Positions 7,868-17,792 are shown, counted from the stretch's first letter. The stretch is DNA of 64,000 nucleotides from Phytohabitans houttuyneae (GCF_011764425.1 NZ_BLPF01000001.1:2471001-2535000); one strand, 5' to 3'. Program-made: numbers and translations. Notes: generated by a model from the letters alone, not told the origin.

Positions 7868-8956
7868 TCAGGTGAAGACGGCCAGCAGCAGGTACGCGGT
7901 CGGCAGCGCGAACAGGATGGAATCAAGCCGATCCATCAGGCCACCGTGTCCGGGCAGCAGGTTGCTCATGTCCTTGATGCCCAGGTCGCGCTTGAGCATC
8001 GATTCGGCCAGATCGCCCAGTACCGACGCAATCGACAGTGCCAAACCGAACACGGCACCCCACCACGGCTCGACGTCGAGCAGCAGGTAGAGCAGGATCG
8101 CGCTGCCCACCGCGGTCGCGACGAGTGAGCCGGCCAGCCCTTCCCACGACTTTTTGGGGCTGATCGTGGGGGCCATGGGGCGCTTGCCGAAGAAGACGCC
8201 GGCCACGTACCCGCCTGTGTCGGAAAGCACTACCGCGGCGAGTGTGACGATCACGCGGCGGGCGCCGTCGTCGGGCTCGGCGAGCAGTGCGGCGAAGCCG
8301 CCGAGGAATGGCACGTACACCGCGATGAGCGTGGCCGCCGCCGCGTCCCGCCCGAAGCCGGACAGGCCGTCGGCGAGCCGCCACACGAGCGTGGCCAACA
8401 GCGTGACGAGGAAGCCGAGCATGAGGGCGTCTTCACCGGCGTACCAGGCCATGCCGATCGTGACCAGGCCACCGGCGGCCAGCGGCACCGCCGGCGGGTG
8501 CGCGCCCACGGCGCGCACCGCGCGGCTCATCTCCCAGATGGCGACGCCGAGAGCGACCACGATCACCGCGAGGAACGCGGGGCGCCACACGAACAGCGAC
8601 GCGATGACCACCGCGCCGAGCGTGACGCCCACGCCGATCGCCGCGGGCAGGTTGCGGCCGGCCCGGCCGGTCGCGCGCCGCTTTCCGGGACCGGGGCGCC
8701 GCGGCCGCACCGGGTCGGTCGCCGGCTCCGCGTCCGCCTCGGCGCGGGGTTGCACCTGCGGGTACGCGGCGGTCTGCGCTTCGGCCTCGGAGTACGGAAG
8801 GTCACCCGACCCCGTGTACGGCTCGTCCGCGCGCCCGTTACGGGTCGGCCACTCGCCGGCCGGCTCGCGGTCGGGCTGGTCCAGCCAGGGGTCCGGCACC
8901 CAGGAGTCGGGTGCCCGGTTGGGCGTCTGGTTGCCGTAGGGGTCGAGTTGCGACAT
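7868..8956 (-). CDS. cdsA: Phosphatidate cytidylyltransferase CdsA
   Basis: 362 residues. A hydrophilic Pro/Glu/Arg-rich N-terminal extension of about 95 residues, usual in actinomycetes, precedes about eight membrane helices. The CDP-alcohol signature is visible as SDTGGYVAGVFFGKRPMAP followed by SPKKSWEG. It makes CDP-diacylglycerol from phosphatidate and CTP at the membrane, the precursor of PI, PG and cardiolipin. Its ATG overlaps the frr stop (ATGA), indicating translational coupling. Confidence 0.95.
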   Translation of the reverse strand: MSQLDPYGNQTPNRAPDSWVPDPWLDQPDREPAGEWPTRNGRADEPYTGSGDLPYSEAEAQTAAYPQVQPRAEADAEPATDPVRPRRPGPGKRRATGRAGRNLPAAIGVGVTLGAVVIASLFVWRPAFLAVIVVALGVAIWEMSRAVRAVGAHPPAVPLAAGGLVTIGMAWYAGEDALMLGFLVTLLATLVWRLADGLSGFGRDAAAATLIAVYVPFLGGFAALLAEPDDGARRVIVTLAAVVLSDTGGYVAGVFFGKRPMAPTISPKKSWEGLAGSLVATAVGSAILLYLLLDVEPWWGAVFGLALSIASVLGDLAESMLKRDLGIKDMSNLLPGHGGLMDRLDSILFALPTAYLLLAVFT

Positions 8957-9513
8957 CAGACCTCGAGCAGCTCGGTTTCCTTGTGCTTCACGAGCTCGTC
9001 GATGTGCGTCACGTACCGGTGGGTGGTGTCGTCGAGGTCCTTCTCCGCACGGCGGCCGTCGTCTTCGCCGGCCTCGCCGTCCTTGACGATGCGGTCCAGC
9101 TCTTCCTTGGCCTTGCGGCGCACGTTGCGGATCGCGACCTTGGCTTCCTCGCCCTTGTGGCGGGCCACCTTGATCATGTCGCGGCGGCGCTCCTCGGTCA
9201 TCTGCGGCAGCAGGATGCGCAGCTGGGTGCCCTCGTTGTTGGGGTTGACGCCCAGGTCGGAGTCGCGGATCGCCTTTTCCATCGCGCCGAGCTGCGAAGC
9301 GTCGTAGGGCTTGATGATCGCCATCCGTGGCTCGGGGGTGCCCACGGAGGCCATCTGGGTCAGCGGGGTGGGGCTGCCGTAGTAGTCAATGATGATCTTG
9401 GAGAACATCGCCGCGTTGGCGCGCCCGGTGCGGATCGCCGCGAACTCCTCCTTGGCGTGCTCGACCGCGCGCTCCATCTTTTCCTCGGCCTCGAGGAGGG
9501 TGTCGTCGATCAC
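8956..9513 (-). CDS. frr: Ribosome recycling factor
   Basis: 185 residues, exactly the family length. The [10 protein letters not shown] and [16 protein letters not shown] motifs and the long three-helix bundle ends are present. With EF-G it splits post-termination ribosomes. The start overlaps no gene; the stop overlaps cdsA by one base. It lies 57 bp downstream of pyrH. Confidence 0.97.
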   Translation of the reverse strand: MIDDTLLEAEEKMERAVEHAKEEFAAIRTGRANAAMFSKIIIDYYGSPTPLTQMASVGTPEPRMAIIKPYDASQLGAMEKAIRDSDLGVNPNNEGTQLRILLPQMTEERRRDMIKVARHKGEEAKVAIRNVRRKAKEELDRIVKDGEAGEDDGRRAEKDLDDTTHRYVTHIDELVKHKETELLEV

Positions 9514-9570
9514 CTGCCCCGTCGCCTCCCTTCTAGCTAGTTAGCAGTGATCAGGGGTGCCGATGCTCGC

Positions 9571-10341
9571 CTAGTTGGCCGTGATCAGCGTGCCGATGCG
9601 CTCGCCGCTCACAGCCTTGACGATCGTGTCGTCGCCCTCGGCTCCGAACACCAGCATCGGCAGACCGTTGTCGCGGCACAAGCTGAAAGCGGCGGCGTCG
9701 GCGACCCGCAGGCCTCGCTGCAGCGTCTCGTCGAAGGTGATCGTGTCGAGCTTGACGGCGGTGGGGTCGGTGCGCGGGTCGGCCGTGTACACGCCGTCGA
9801 CACCGTTTTTGCTCATCAGCACGACATCGGCGTGGATCTCCAGGGCCCGCTGCGCGGCGACGGTGTCGGTCGAGAAGTACGGCATGCCGGCGCCCGCGCC
9901 GAAGATCACGACGCGCCCCTTCTCCAGGTGGCGGATGGCGCGCAGCGGGATGTACGGCTCGGCGACCTGGGCCATGTTGATCGCGGTCTGCACCCGCGTC
10001 TCGATGCCCTCCTTCTCCAGGAAGTCCTGGAGCGCCAGGCAGTTCATGACCGTGCCGAGCATGCCCATGTAGTCGGCGCGGGCCCGGTCCATCCCGCGCT
10101 TTTGCAGCTCGGCGCCGCGGAAGAAGTTGCCACCGCCGACGACAACCGAGACCTGCACGCCGCGACGCACGACGCTCGCGATCTGCCGGGCCACGGCCTG
10201 CACGACATCGGGGTCGACACCGACCGCGCCGCCGCCGAAGACCTCACCGGAAAGCTTGAGCACCACGCGGCGCGAACGCCCGGGGGGCGGTGCGGTCGGA
10301 TCGTCCATCGTCGCGGGGTCTCCCGCCACCGTCTGCGTCAT
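9571..10341 (-). CDS. pyrH: UMP kinase PyrH
   Basis: 256 residues of the amino-acid kinase fold. A short variable N-terminus is followed by the phosphate-binding KLSGEVFGG and [10 protein letters not shown], then [14 protein letters not shown] and [13 protein letters not shown] in the nucleotide region. It phosphorylates UMP to UDP for pyrimidine nucleotide synthesis and is usually hexameric and allosteric. It lies between tsf and frr in the conserved cluster; a hairpin separates it from tsf, so its own promoter in the 193-bp gap is possible. Confidence 0.96.
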   Translation of the reverse strand: MTQTVAGDPATMDDPTAPPPGRSRRVVLKLSGEVFGGGAVGVDPDVVQAVARQIASVVRRGVQVSVVVGGGNFFRGAELQKRGMDRARADYMGMLGTVMNCLALQDFLEKEGIETRVQTAINMAQVAEPYIPLRAIRHLEKGRVVIFGAGAGMPYFSTDTVAAQRALEIHADVVLMSKNGVDGVYTADPRTDPTAVKLDTITFDETLQRGLRVADAAAFSLCRDNGLPMLVFGAEGDDTIVKAVSGERIGTLITAN

Positions 10342-10445
10342 CCGGTCCGCCCTCCGCCGTCGTTGGCTGCCTTGCTGATGGTGCTGGTGGTGCTGGTGTG
10401 GCGCGCTCCGGCGTCACCGGCGCTGCCGCTCACACTACGTGACAA

Positions 10446-10483
10446 GGAGGCCGCCGTGACGGTCACGTCCACCGGCGGCCTCC
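10446..10483 (-). terminator. Hairpin between tsf and pyrH
   Basis: Perfect ten-base arms GGAGGCCGCC (10446-10455) and GGCGGCCTCC (10474-10483) with an 18-base loop that itself contains the dyad GTGAC/GTCAC. It lies about 50 bp past the tsf stop, as expected for a terminator or attenuator of the rpsB-tsf transcript. No U run follows. Confidence 0.7.
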
Positions 10484-10534
10484 TCGGCTGTTCGATCTTG
10501 TACTGGCGCTTCGTCTTCGCAGTCGGAAGGCCGA

Positions 10535-11365
10535 TCAGGCCTGGCCGACCTCGAAGCGCACGAAGCGGGTCACTTCGATGCCGGCCTCGCCGAGCACCTG
10601 CTTGACCGACTTCTTGTTGTCGGCGACCGACGCCTGCTCCAGCAGGACGAAGTCCTTGAAGAAGGCGTTCACCCGACCGTCAACGATCTTGGGCAGCGCC
10701 GCCTCCGGCTTGCCCTCCTCGCGCGCGGTCTGCTCGGCGATGCGGCGCTCCGACTCCACGACATCGGCCGGCACCTCCTCGCGGGTCAGGTACTTCGGGC
10801 GCATCGCGGCGATCTGCATCGCCACGCCACGCGCGTCGGCGTCGCCCGCCTCGTCGGTCTTGCCGGTGTACTCCACCAGCACGCCGACCGCCGGCGGCAG
10901 GTCCTGGCTCTTGCGATGCAGGTAGACCGCGGCGGTGCCGTCGACGACGCCGTAGCGGTTGAGCACCAGCTTTTCGCCGATCTTGGCGGACAGGTCCTGC
11001 ACCGCGTCGGCCACGGTCTGCCCGTCGGCCAGCGTCGAGGACAGCAGCTCCTCAGCGGTGGTCAGACCGGCGGTGTCACCGTGCTCGACAAGGCGCTGGG
11101 CCAGCGCGACGAAATCGGCGTTCTTGGCGACGAAGTCGGTCTCGCAGTTGAGCTCGAGCAGCGCCTTGCCCGAGTGCGCCACCAGGCCGTTGGCGGCGGT
11201 GCGCCCGGCACGCTTGCCCACGTCCTTCGCACCCTTGATGCGCAGGACCTCGACAGCCTTGTCGAAGTCGCCCTCCGCCTCGTCGAGCGCCTTCTTGGCG
11301 TCCATCATGCCGGCGCCGGTGAGGTCGCGGAGCTTCTTGACGTCCGCGGCGGTGAAGTTGGCCAT
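10535..11365 (-). CDS. tsf: Elongation factor Ts
   Basis: 276 residues. The N-terminal UBA-like domain ([21 protein letters not shown]) is followed by the EF-Tu-contacting ETDFVAKN motif near residue 78 and two core subdomains. It exchanges GDP for GTP on EF-Tu. It follows rpsB by 42 bp on the same strand, the near-universal rpsB-tsf pair. Confidence 0.97.
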   Translation of the reverse strand: MANFTAADVKKLRDLTGAGMMDAKKALDEAEGDFDKAVEVLRIKGAKDVGKRAGRTAANGLVAHSGKALLELNCETDFVAKNADFVALAQRLVEHGDTAGLTTAEELLSSTLADGQTVADAVQDLSAKIGEKLVLNRYGVVDGTAAVYLHRKSQDLPPAVGVLVEYTGKTDEAGDADARGVAMQIAAMRPKYLTREEVPADVVESERRIAEQTAREEGKPEAALPKIVDGRVNAFFKDFVLLEQASVADNKKSVKQVLGEAGIEVTRFVRFEVGQA

Positions 11366-11407
11366 GACTCTCTCTTTGGGTCGTGGTTGTCGACTGGCTT
11401 GTGGGTC

Positions 11408-12238
11408 CTACTCGGCGGCGGCCGGCGCCGGCTCGTCCGCCTTCTTCTCGGTGTCCTCGAGCAGCTCGCGCTCCCACTCGGGCAGCGGCTCGTCAGCGCC
11501 GACCACACCAGGCTCGGGCTTCTCCTCGGCACCGCTGCGGGTCGCGCGGCCGGAGCGGGCGATCAGGCCGTCGGCGACCGCCGTCGCGACAACCTTGGTC
11601 AGCAGCTCGGCGGAACGGATCGCGTCGTCGTTACCCGGGATCGGGAAGTCGACCTCGTCCGGGTCGCAGTTGGTGTCGAGCACGGCGATCACCGGGATGC
11701 CCAGCTTGCGGGCCTCGTCGACGGCGATGTGCTCCTTCTTGGTGTCGACCACCCAGATCGCGGCCGGCACCTTCTGCATGTCGCGCAGGCCACCGAGCGT
11801 GCGGCTCAGCTTGTCCTTCTCGCGGGACAGCTGGAGGGTCTCCTTCTTCGTGTACCCCGCGGCGGTGCCGGTCAGGTCGAGCGACTCCAGCTCCTTCATG
11901 CGCTGCAGCCGCTTGTACACGGTCTGGAAGTTGGTCAGCATGCCACCGAGCCAGCGGTGGTTGACGTACGGCTGGCCGACCCGCGTCGCCTGCTCAGCGA
12001 TCGCCTCCTGGGCCTGCTTCTTCGTGCCGACGAACAGGATGCTGCCGCCCTCAGCGACGGTGCCGCGGACGAAGTCGTACGCCTTCTCGATGTAGTCGAG
12101 CGTCTGGCGCAGGTCGATGATGTAGATACCGTTGCGCTCGGTGAAGATGAACCGCTTCATCTTCGGGTTCCAGCGGCGAGTCTGGTGCCCGAAGTGGACA
12201 CCGCTCTCCAGCAGCTGGCGCATGGTCACTACGGCCAT
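11408..12238 (-). CDS. rpsB: 30S ribosomal protein S2
   Basis: 276 residues. Conserved [20 protein letters not shown] at the start, [11 protein letters not shown] and [20 protein letters not shown] confirm S2. The C-terminal ~40 residues are an acidic Glu/Ala/Pro tail typical of actinomycete S2. It is first in the rpsB-tsf unit; upstream is a short leader with hairpins and then a long repeat region. Confidence 0.97.
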   Translation of the reverse strand: MAVVTMRQLLESGVHFGHQTRRWNPKMKRFIFTERNGIYIIDLRQTLDYIEKAYDFVRGTVAEGGSILFVGTKKQAQEAIAEQATRVGQPYVNHRWLGGMLTNFQTVYKRLQRMKELESLDLTGTAAGYTKKETLQLSREKDKLSRTLGGLRDMQKVPAAIWVVDTKKEHIAVDEARKLGIPVIAVLDTNCDPDEVDFPIPGNDDAIRSAELLTKVVATAVADGLIARSGRATRSGAEEKPEPGVVGADEPLPEWERELLEDTEKKADEPAPAAAE

Positions 12239-12275
12239 GGTGGGGTGCTCCTCGATCTTCCCTGGTTGTCACGCC

Positions 12276-12306
12276 CGACCGGTCGGTCAGGCGTCCTGGC
12301 GCCTGA
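12276..12306 (-). promoter_or_regulatory. Candidate rpsB leader hairpins
   Basis: About 40-70 bases upstream of the rpsB ATG, TCAGGCG (12287-12293) and CGCCTGA (12300-12306) form a seven-bp stem with a six-base loop, next to the palindrome CCGACCGGTCGG (12276-12287). S2 operons are autoregulated through leader RNA in several bacteria, so a regulatory 5' UTR is possible. I cannot match it to a known S2-binding structure. Confidence 0.35.
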
Positions 12307-12639
12307 TCGCCGGCCAGGGTGGGCCCGACAACGTCGGGACCAGGGGACCGTCGCCCCATGGACGAAGCCGTGGGGAGGGCGCGCGAGGTCGGCCGCCAGA
12401 GGCGGTCGCCAGTCGACCAGTGTACGCCCCGCTCCGCTCCGTCGCCGGGCGGGCTGGGGGCGGGCGTTCGCTCTGGATTCCTGGGGCAACGCCCGCCTCG
12501 CCAGTGACAGCGGCTGGTGCACGGCGGCTGCTTCCCGGCACGAGGCTGCCTGCTGTGCACGGGTCCTTGATCCGCGTCTTTCCGAGTCTTCGTCGTCTGG
12601 AACTCAAGTCAGGCAGGCTTGCATCTTGCCTGGTCAGGC

Positions 12640-13630
12640 CTGCTGGGTGACACCGCAAGCTGCAAGGGCAAGCGTCCGCTCGCGATCGCATCAGGCCATG
12701 GGGGCGCTCGCGCTGCTTCCAGCGGACGCCCAGCACCACGCCGCTGCCGCCCATGAGGTCCTCGATCGGCGTCAACCCCCGATGCAGCGAGCAGATCGTG
12801 GACGTCTGCCACCCCTGGATGGGCTGGATGGGCAACCAACGTCCAAGATCACAGTGCGACCACGTCGAAATCCCGCTCGGAGACCGTTCGCTCGTGATCA
12901 CATCAGCCCCAGCCGGCGCCCTCGCCGCTTCCAGCAGGCACCAACACCACACTGTCTGCTACGAGCGGGATCCCTTGATCGGTGCCACACCCGACGCCAG
13001 CGAGCAGATCGTGGACCCTTCCTGCCCGTCCAGGGGCTGTAAACGTCCACGATCACTACGCGACCACCCCAAACCCCGCTCGGAGACCCTTCGCGGTCAA
13101 ATGCGTGCGCTCGCTCGCGATCACAACAGCCCGCGCCCTCGCCGCTTCAAGCAGGCACCCAGCACCACACCGTCTGCTATGAGCGGGATCCCTCGATCGG
13201 CGCCAACACCGACGCCCACAAGCGATCACCCCAAACCCCGCTCGGAGAGCCTTCGCTCCTGATCACGTCAGCCCAAGCCGGCACCCTCACGGCTTCCAGC
13301 GGACACCCAACACCACACCGGCCGCCGCGAGCGGGACCCCCTCGATCGGCGCCAACACCCGGCGCCACGAGCAGATCGAGGACGCCTACCACCCCGAATG
13401 GGCCACCAATGTCCCACGATCACGATGCGATGACCTCAAAGCCCAGCGTTCGCGGTCCAAGAGCAAGCGCGATCACATCTGCCCAAGCCTCCGCCGCCTC
13501 GCGGCTTCCAGCCGGCACCCAGCGCGCACAAGGCGTCGACACGCAACGCCAGCGAGCAGATCGTGAACCCCTACCGCCTCCGAAACGGCGGGATCCGACG
13601 TCCGCAGCCACTGTGCGACCCCGGTCCAAG
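12640..13630. repeat. Degenerate long direct-repeat array upstream of rpsB
   Basis: Most of the ~1.5-kb gene-free stretch 12239-13744 consists of five diverged units, each starting near a GCGATCACATCAG-like landmark at about 12682, 12894, 13117, 13258 and 13468. Period is about 210-220 bp; the third unit lacks roughly 75 bp. Each contains CAGCACCACACC, then GAGCGGGATCC, CTCGATCGGCGCCAACACC and finally CCCGCTCGGAGACCCTTCG. Units 1, 2 and 4 carry a dyad (GATCGTGGAC/GTCCACGATC, perfect at 13007-13016 and 13045-13054). No conserved coding frame is apparent. Confidence 0.8.
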
Positions 13631-13678
13631 GGCGACCATCCGGCGGACAGGACCACCCCGACGCTGGCCCACCGCGAA

Positions 13679-13736
13679 CGGCGAGGCCGCGGGAGCAACG
13701 GTCCGGACCACGACGGACGTCGCGGTAGCTCAAAAT
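13679..13736 (-). repeat. Dispersed 3'-flanking element, copy 3
   Basis: Same ~58 bases as copies 1 and 2, with ATTTTGAGCTACCGCG at its start on the minus strand. It starts eight bases after the stop of the 259-residue membrane protein gene on that gene's strand and ends where the long degenerate array begins. Confidence 0.8.
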
Positions 13737-13744
13737 CTTGGTTG

Positions 13745-14524
13745 TCAGGTCGCCAGCGCCGCCGCCACGAGCAGCACCAGCCCGATCGGCAGGTAGGCGG
13801 TCGGAGGGCGCAGCCACGCCTGCGGTCCCGCGCCGTCGCTGGGGAGCCGGTTGGCGCCGGTGACCAGCGCGTACAGGCCGAACGCCACCAGCGGCAACCC
13901 GGCGACCAGGAACGTGCCGGCCACCACGCCGGAGGCCACCACGGGCCCGCCGACCGCGGCGTCCGCGAGCAGCCGCAGCGCCGGGATCTCGAAGATCGCG
14001 GCGAGTACCGCGAAGACGATGCCCGCCGCGGGCCGCTTTGTCCGGTACACCCCGTCGGCCGGCGGCATCGACGGGCGGTGCAGCGCGGAGCGGTCGATCG
14101 CCTCGGTGTGGAAGCGCTGCGTTTCGATCGGCCCGGCCTCGGGGCGGGGTGCGATGGGCGGCACCGCGCCGGTGGGCTCCTCGAACGACTTGTAGCCCGG
14201 CGGCGGTGGCGGCGGGACCTGCTGTGCCGCGGGCGGCACCTCGTACGCGGCGGGCGCGGGCACCTGCTGCGTGCTGTAGGAGGACGGCGGCGGCCCGTAG
14301 GCGGGCACCTCGATCGCCGGCGCGGCGAGGGGGTTGTAGGCGCTCTGCTGGTCGTACGCGGGCGGCGACGCGGCGTGCGTGCCTCCCGCCAGCGGGTCCG
14401 CCTCCAGCGACTCGCCCGCGCCGCGCGGGCCCGGCAGGCGGTAGCCCTCCCACTCCGGCTCGCCGTGGCGGCGGTCGTACCAGCCGCGATCTGCCTGGTC
14501 GGGGGCGTTCCGTTGAGGGTCCAC
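13745..14524 (-). CDS. Pro-rich membrane protein, unknown function
   Basis: 259 residues. A disordered, Pro/Ala/Tyr-rich N-terminal half (1-165) is followed by three hydrophobic segments (about 167-187, 193-216 and 238-258) separated by short loops. The layout resembles actinomycete envelope proteins with cytoplasmic Pro-rich tails, but I recognise no domain. It stands alone on its strand, divergent from DUF2332 across 111 bp. Its stop is followed at once by dispersed element copy 3. Confidence 0.7.
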   Translation of the reverse strand: MDPQRNAPDQADRGWYDRRHGEPEWEGYRLPGPRGAGESLEADPLAGGTHAASPPAYDQQSAYNPLAAPAIEVPAYGPPPSSYSTQQVPAPAAYEVPPAAQQVPPPPPPGYKSFEEPTGAVPPIAPRPEAGPIETQRFHTEAIDRSALHRPSMPPADGVYRTKRPAAGIVFAVLAAIFEIPALRLLADAAVGGPVVASGVVAGTFLVAGLPLVAFGLYALVTGANRLPSDGAGPQAWLRPPTAYLPIGLVLLVAAALAT

Positions 14525-14635
14525 GGCCGCAACCTATGCGACCTGGCGCGAATAGGCCACCTTCGCAAAGCGGGCAAACATCTGTGATCGGCGTCGCTGC
14601 GCGCGGCGCGGCGGGCGGGCGGGCACGATCCCGGC

Positions 14636-15766
14636 ATGACACCGGCGGACGCGGCCATGCTGACCCGGACGTTCCGGCATTTCGCGCGCAGGGAGTTCCG
14701 CGGCCACTCGATCCGGTACGAACACCTCTCCGCCGCCGTCGCCGACCACCCGCAGCTCGCCACCCCGCTGCTTGCGGCCCCGCCGGGGCAGCGGCGGGCG
14801 ATCCTGTTCTTCGCCGCGGTGCAGTACATCTTGCGCACCGTCGCGCCGGGCCACCCGCTCGCCGGGTACCTCCCGACGCTCGGCGGCACGCGTGAGGCGG
14901 ACAGCGCGATGCCGGCGGCGCTGGCGGACCTCGTGGCCGCGCACCGCGACGATCTCACCGCGCTCTGCGCGACCAGGACCACCCAGACGAACGAGGCGCG
15001 CCGCGCCGCCCTCCTGCGGCCTGCGTTCGGCCGCGCCGCCGAGATGCTCGGCCGGCCGTTGACGCTCGTCGAACTCGGCACCAGCGCGGGCCTGCTGTTG
15101 ATCAGCGATCGGTACACCTGCGAGTACCGCGACGGCGATCGCGTGGAGTCCTACGGGCCGGCGGGCGGGCTGACGATGAGCTGCGAGGTGCGCGGCGGGC
15201 GGTGGCCGTCGCCGGCCGCGGCGGACCTTGTGGTGGCCGATCGGGTGGGCATCGATCTGTCCCCTGTGGACGCCGCCGATCCGCGTGCCGTCGAGTGGCT
15301 GCGGGCCTGCGTGTGGCCGGAGCACACCGAGCGGCTGACCCGCCTCGACGCGGCGCTGGCCGAGGTGGTGGCCGCGCGACCGCGGCTGGTGGCGGGCGAG
15401 ATGGTGGCCACGCTGCCGGGCGTGTTGTCCACTGTGGATGAGGACGTCGTGCCGTGCGTCTTCACGTCCAACGCGCTCATGTACCTGTCGGCCGCCGACA
15501 GCCGCCGCCTCGCCGCCACGCTGGCCGAGGTCGGAGCGCGGCGCGACCTCGCCGTGGTGCTGAACGAGGCGTCCCAGTGCGGCGCGGAACTCTTCACCGG
15601 GAGGCCGGCGGAGGCAGGCCCGCGCGGGATGCTGGCCGTGGGCCTGCTCACCCTTGTCGTCTGGCGGGGCGGCCGGGCCACCGTCGAGGTCCTGGCCCGG
15701 ACCGGGCCGCACGGTCAGTGGTTGGAGTGGGTGCAGCGGGAGTACGGGTACGAGCCAGCCTCATAA
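14636..15766 (+). CDS. DUF2332 family protein
   Basis: 376 residues. The start (FRHFARREFRGHSIRYEHLS), the middle ELGTSAGLLLISDRY and the C-terminal EYGYEPA are characteristic of actinobacterial and proteobacterial DUF2332. The ELGTSAGL segment resembles a Rossmann SAM-binding loop, so a methyltransferase-like fold has been suggested by sequence logic, but activity is unknown. Soluble, no signal peptide. It ends 106 bp before yraN on the same strand. Confidence 0.85.
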   Translation: MTPADAAMLTRTFRHFARREFRGHSIRYEHLSAAVADHPQLATPLLAAPPGQRRAILFFAAVQYILRTVAPGHPLAGYLPTLGGTREADSAMPAALADLVAAHRDDLTALCATRTTQTNEARRAALLRPAFGRAAEMLGRPLTLVELGTSAGLLLISDRYTCEYRDGDRVESYGPAGGLTMSCEVRGGRWPSPAAADLVVADRVGIDLSPVDAADPRAVEWLRACVWPEHTERLTRLDAALAEVVAARPRLVAGEMVATLPGVLSTVDEDVVPCVFTSNALMYLSAADSRRLAATLAEVGARRDLAVVLNEASQCGAELFTGRPAEAGPRGMLAVGLLTLVVWRGGRATVEVLARTGPHGQWLEWVQREYGYEPAS

Positions 15767-15872
15767 CACACCCACCGCATGATTGTCCGGCTCTCCACAG
15801 CCCACCCGCCTGTCCACAGATCGATCATGGTCCCGTTCCGCACCCGTCCCCTCCCCCACATGCTCTTTTCCC

Positions 15873-16232
15873 ATGACGACGGCGACATTGGCGGTCGGTG
15901 CGTACGGCGAGCGGCGTGCGGTCGCCCACCTGATCGAGGCAGGCATCCGGATCGTCGAGCGCAATTGGCGCTGCACCGACGGTGAGATCGACATCGTCGC
16001 CCGGGACGGCGACGACATCGTCTTCTGCGAGGTGAAGACGCGGCGCAGCTTGGAGTTCGGGCCGCCGGTCTGCGCGATCGTGCCGACCAAGGCGCGGCGG
16101 CTGCGGCGGCTCGCGCTGCGCTGGCTGCACGAGCACGACCTGCACGGCCACGACGTGCGCTTCGACGTGGTTTCCGTGCTCCCCCAGCGGCGGGGTGCGG
16201 CGCGCGTCGAGCACCTGCGCGGGGCCTTCTGA
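15873..16232 (+). CDS. yraN: YraN/UPF0102 endonuclease-like protein
   Basis: 119 residues of the UPF0102 family, which has a Holliday-junction-resolvase/restriction-endonuclease-like fold. The core GAYGERRAVAHLIEAGIRIVERNW, then GEIDIVARDGDDIVFCEVKTR contains the D...ExK nuclease pattern. Cellular role is unsettled. I chose the ATG at 15873 because family members begin just before this conserved region; upstream in-frame ATGs lack family similarity. comM follows after 28 bp. Confidence 0.9.
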   Translation: MTTATLAVGAYGERRAVAHLIEAGIRIVERNWRCTDGEIDIVARDGDDIVFCEVKTRRSLEFGPPVCAIVPTKARRLRRLALRWLHEHDLHGHDVRFDVVSVLPQRRGAARVEHLRGAF

Positions 16233-16260
16233 TGCGGCATCGCGGGGAGCGAGGGCGGCC

Positions 16261-17781
16261 GTGAGCTACGCGAAGGTGCTCTCGCTGGGGCTCGTTGGCG
16301 TCACCGGCCACCTGGTCGAGGTGGAGGCGGACCTCTCGCCCGGACTTCCGGCCGTGGTGCTGTCGGGCCTTCCCGACACCGCGCTGAGCGAGGCGCGCGA
16401 CCGGGTTCGCGCCGCGATCGTCAACTCAGGGCAGCGCTGGCCCAGCCGCCGCATCACGGTCAACCTGCTCCCAGCCGGTATGCGCAAGACCGGCTCGGCA
16501 TTTGATCTCGCCATCGCGGTGGTGCTGCTCGGCGGGGCGGGTGAGTTGCCGCTGGCCGCGTTCGAGGGGGTGGCCATCTTCGGCGAACTGGGGCTCGACG
16601 GCACTGTCCGTCCGGTGCGCGGCGCGCTTCCGATGGTGGCGGCCGCGGCCAAGGCCGGGATCGGTCGGGTGGTCGTGCCGATCGGCAACGCGTCGGAGGC
16701 GGCCGTCGTGCCCGGCGTGCAGGTCAAGGCCGTCGACACGTTGCACCGGCTGGTCGCGTTCGTCCGCGACGGCGGGCCGCTGCTCGACCCGCCCGAGGGC
16801 GATCCCGACGCGGAGCCGGAGGGGCCCGATCTGGCCGATGTGGCCGGCCAGGCGCTCGGCCGGCGCGCGATCGAGGTGGCCGCCGCCGGCGGGCATCACG
16901 TGGCGCTGCTGGGCCCGCCCGGCGCGGGAAAAACCATGCTCGCCGAGCGCCTGCCGTCGATCCTGCCCGAGCTCGACGACGAGGCCGCGCTGGCGGTGAC
17001 CGCGCTGCACTCGATCGCCGGTGCGCTCCCGCCGGGCGGGCGACTGCGGCGCCGGCCACCGTTTCAGGCACCGCACCACACCGCGACCGTCCAGGCGCTT
17101 GTCGGTGGCGGCTCCGGCCTGGCGCGCCCGGGAGCTGTCTCGCTGTCCCACCATGGGGTGCTGTTTCTCGACGAGGCGGCCGAGTTCACCGGGCGCGCCC
17201 TCGACGCGCTGAGGCAGCCGCTGGAGACGGGCAGCATCCTGTTGCGCCGGACCGACGGCGCGACTGAATACCCCGCACGCTTTCAGCTTGTGCTCGCGGC
17301 CAATCCCTGCCCATGTGCAAAGCCGGCAGGCGACCAGTTCTGCGAGTGCAGCCCGGTGGCGCGCCGCCGCTACATCGGGCGCCTCTCCGGTCCGCTGCTC
17401 GACCGGATCGACGTTCAGGTCACGCTTGAGCCGCTCGGTGCCGCCGAGCTGCTCGCGCCCGACTCGCGCAGCGAGCCGTCCGCCGTGGTGGCCGACCGCG
17501 TGCTCAAGGCGCGCGCGGCGGCGACCGCCCGTTGGTCCGCGCACGGCTGGCGGACCAACGCCGACGTGCCCGGCACCGCGTTGCGGCGGCCACCGTGGCG
17601 CCTGCCGTCCACCGACACCAAGGCGCTGCGCACCCGCCTCGACCACGGTTCGCTGTCCGCCCGCGGCTTCGATCGCATCCTCCGGCTCGCCTGGACGATC
17701 GCCGACCTCGACGGTCGCCACCGGCCAGATGGAGATGACGTGCTCGAGGCCACTCAGCTCCGCACCGGCATAGCTCCATGA
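16261..17781 (+). CDS. comM: YifB/ComM family Mg-chelatase-like AAA+ ATPase
   Basis: 506 residues from GTG. An N-terminal Lon-protease-like domain (about 20-170) precedes an AAA+ module with Walker A GPPGAGKT at 218-225 and Walker B VLFLDEAAEF near 300. A Cys-rich patch (NPCPCAKPAGDQFCEC) near 360 is typical of the family, as is the C-terminal Mg-chelatase domain. ComM is a hexameric helicase that promotes branch migration during natural transformation in Gram-negatives; the actinomycete role is less clear. dprA follows almost directly. Confidence 0.95.
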   Translation: MSYAKVLSLGLVGVTGHLVEVEADLSPGLPAVVLSGLPDTALSEARDRVRAAIVNSGQRWPSRRITVNLLPAGMRKTGSAFDLAIAVVLLGGAGELPLAAFEGVAIFGELGLDGTVRPVRGALPMVAAAAKAGIGRVVVPIGNASEAAVVPGVQVKAVDTLHRLVAFVRDGGPLLDPPEGDPDAEPEGPDLADVAGQALGRRAIEVAAAGGHHVALLGPPGAGKTMLAERLPSILPELDDEAALAVTALHSIAGALPPGGRLRRRPPFQAPHHTATVQALVGGGSGLARPGAVSLSHHGVLFLDEAAEFTGRALDALRQPLETGSILLRRTDGATEYPARFQLVLAANPCPCAKPAGDQFCECSPVARRRYIGRLSGPLLDRIDVQVTLEPLGAAELLAPDSRSEPSAVVADRVLKARAAATARWSAHGWRTNADVPGTALRRPPWRLPSTDTKALRTRLDHGSLSARGFDRILRLAWTIADLDGRHRPDGDDVLEATQLRTGIAP

Positions 17782-17792
17782 GGGAGGGACTC

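Noticed and set aside
12287-12952. Several open frames of 70-220 codons within the repeat region upstream of rpsB
   Set aside because: They follow repeat units, change frame between units and have no ribosome site or family similarity; treated as non-coding repeat.
12640-13630. CRISPR array
   Set aside because: Units are about 210 bp, diverged throughout and lack constant short repeats with unique spacers; no cas genes nearby.
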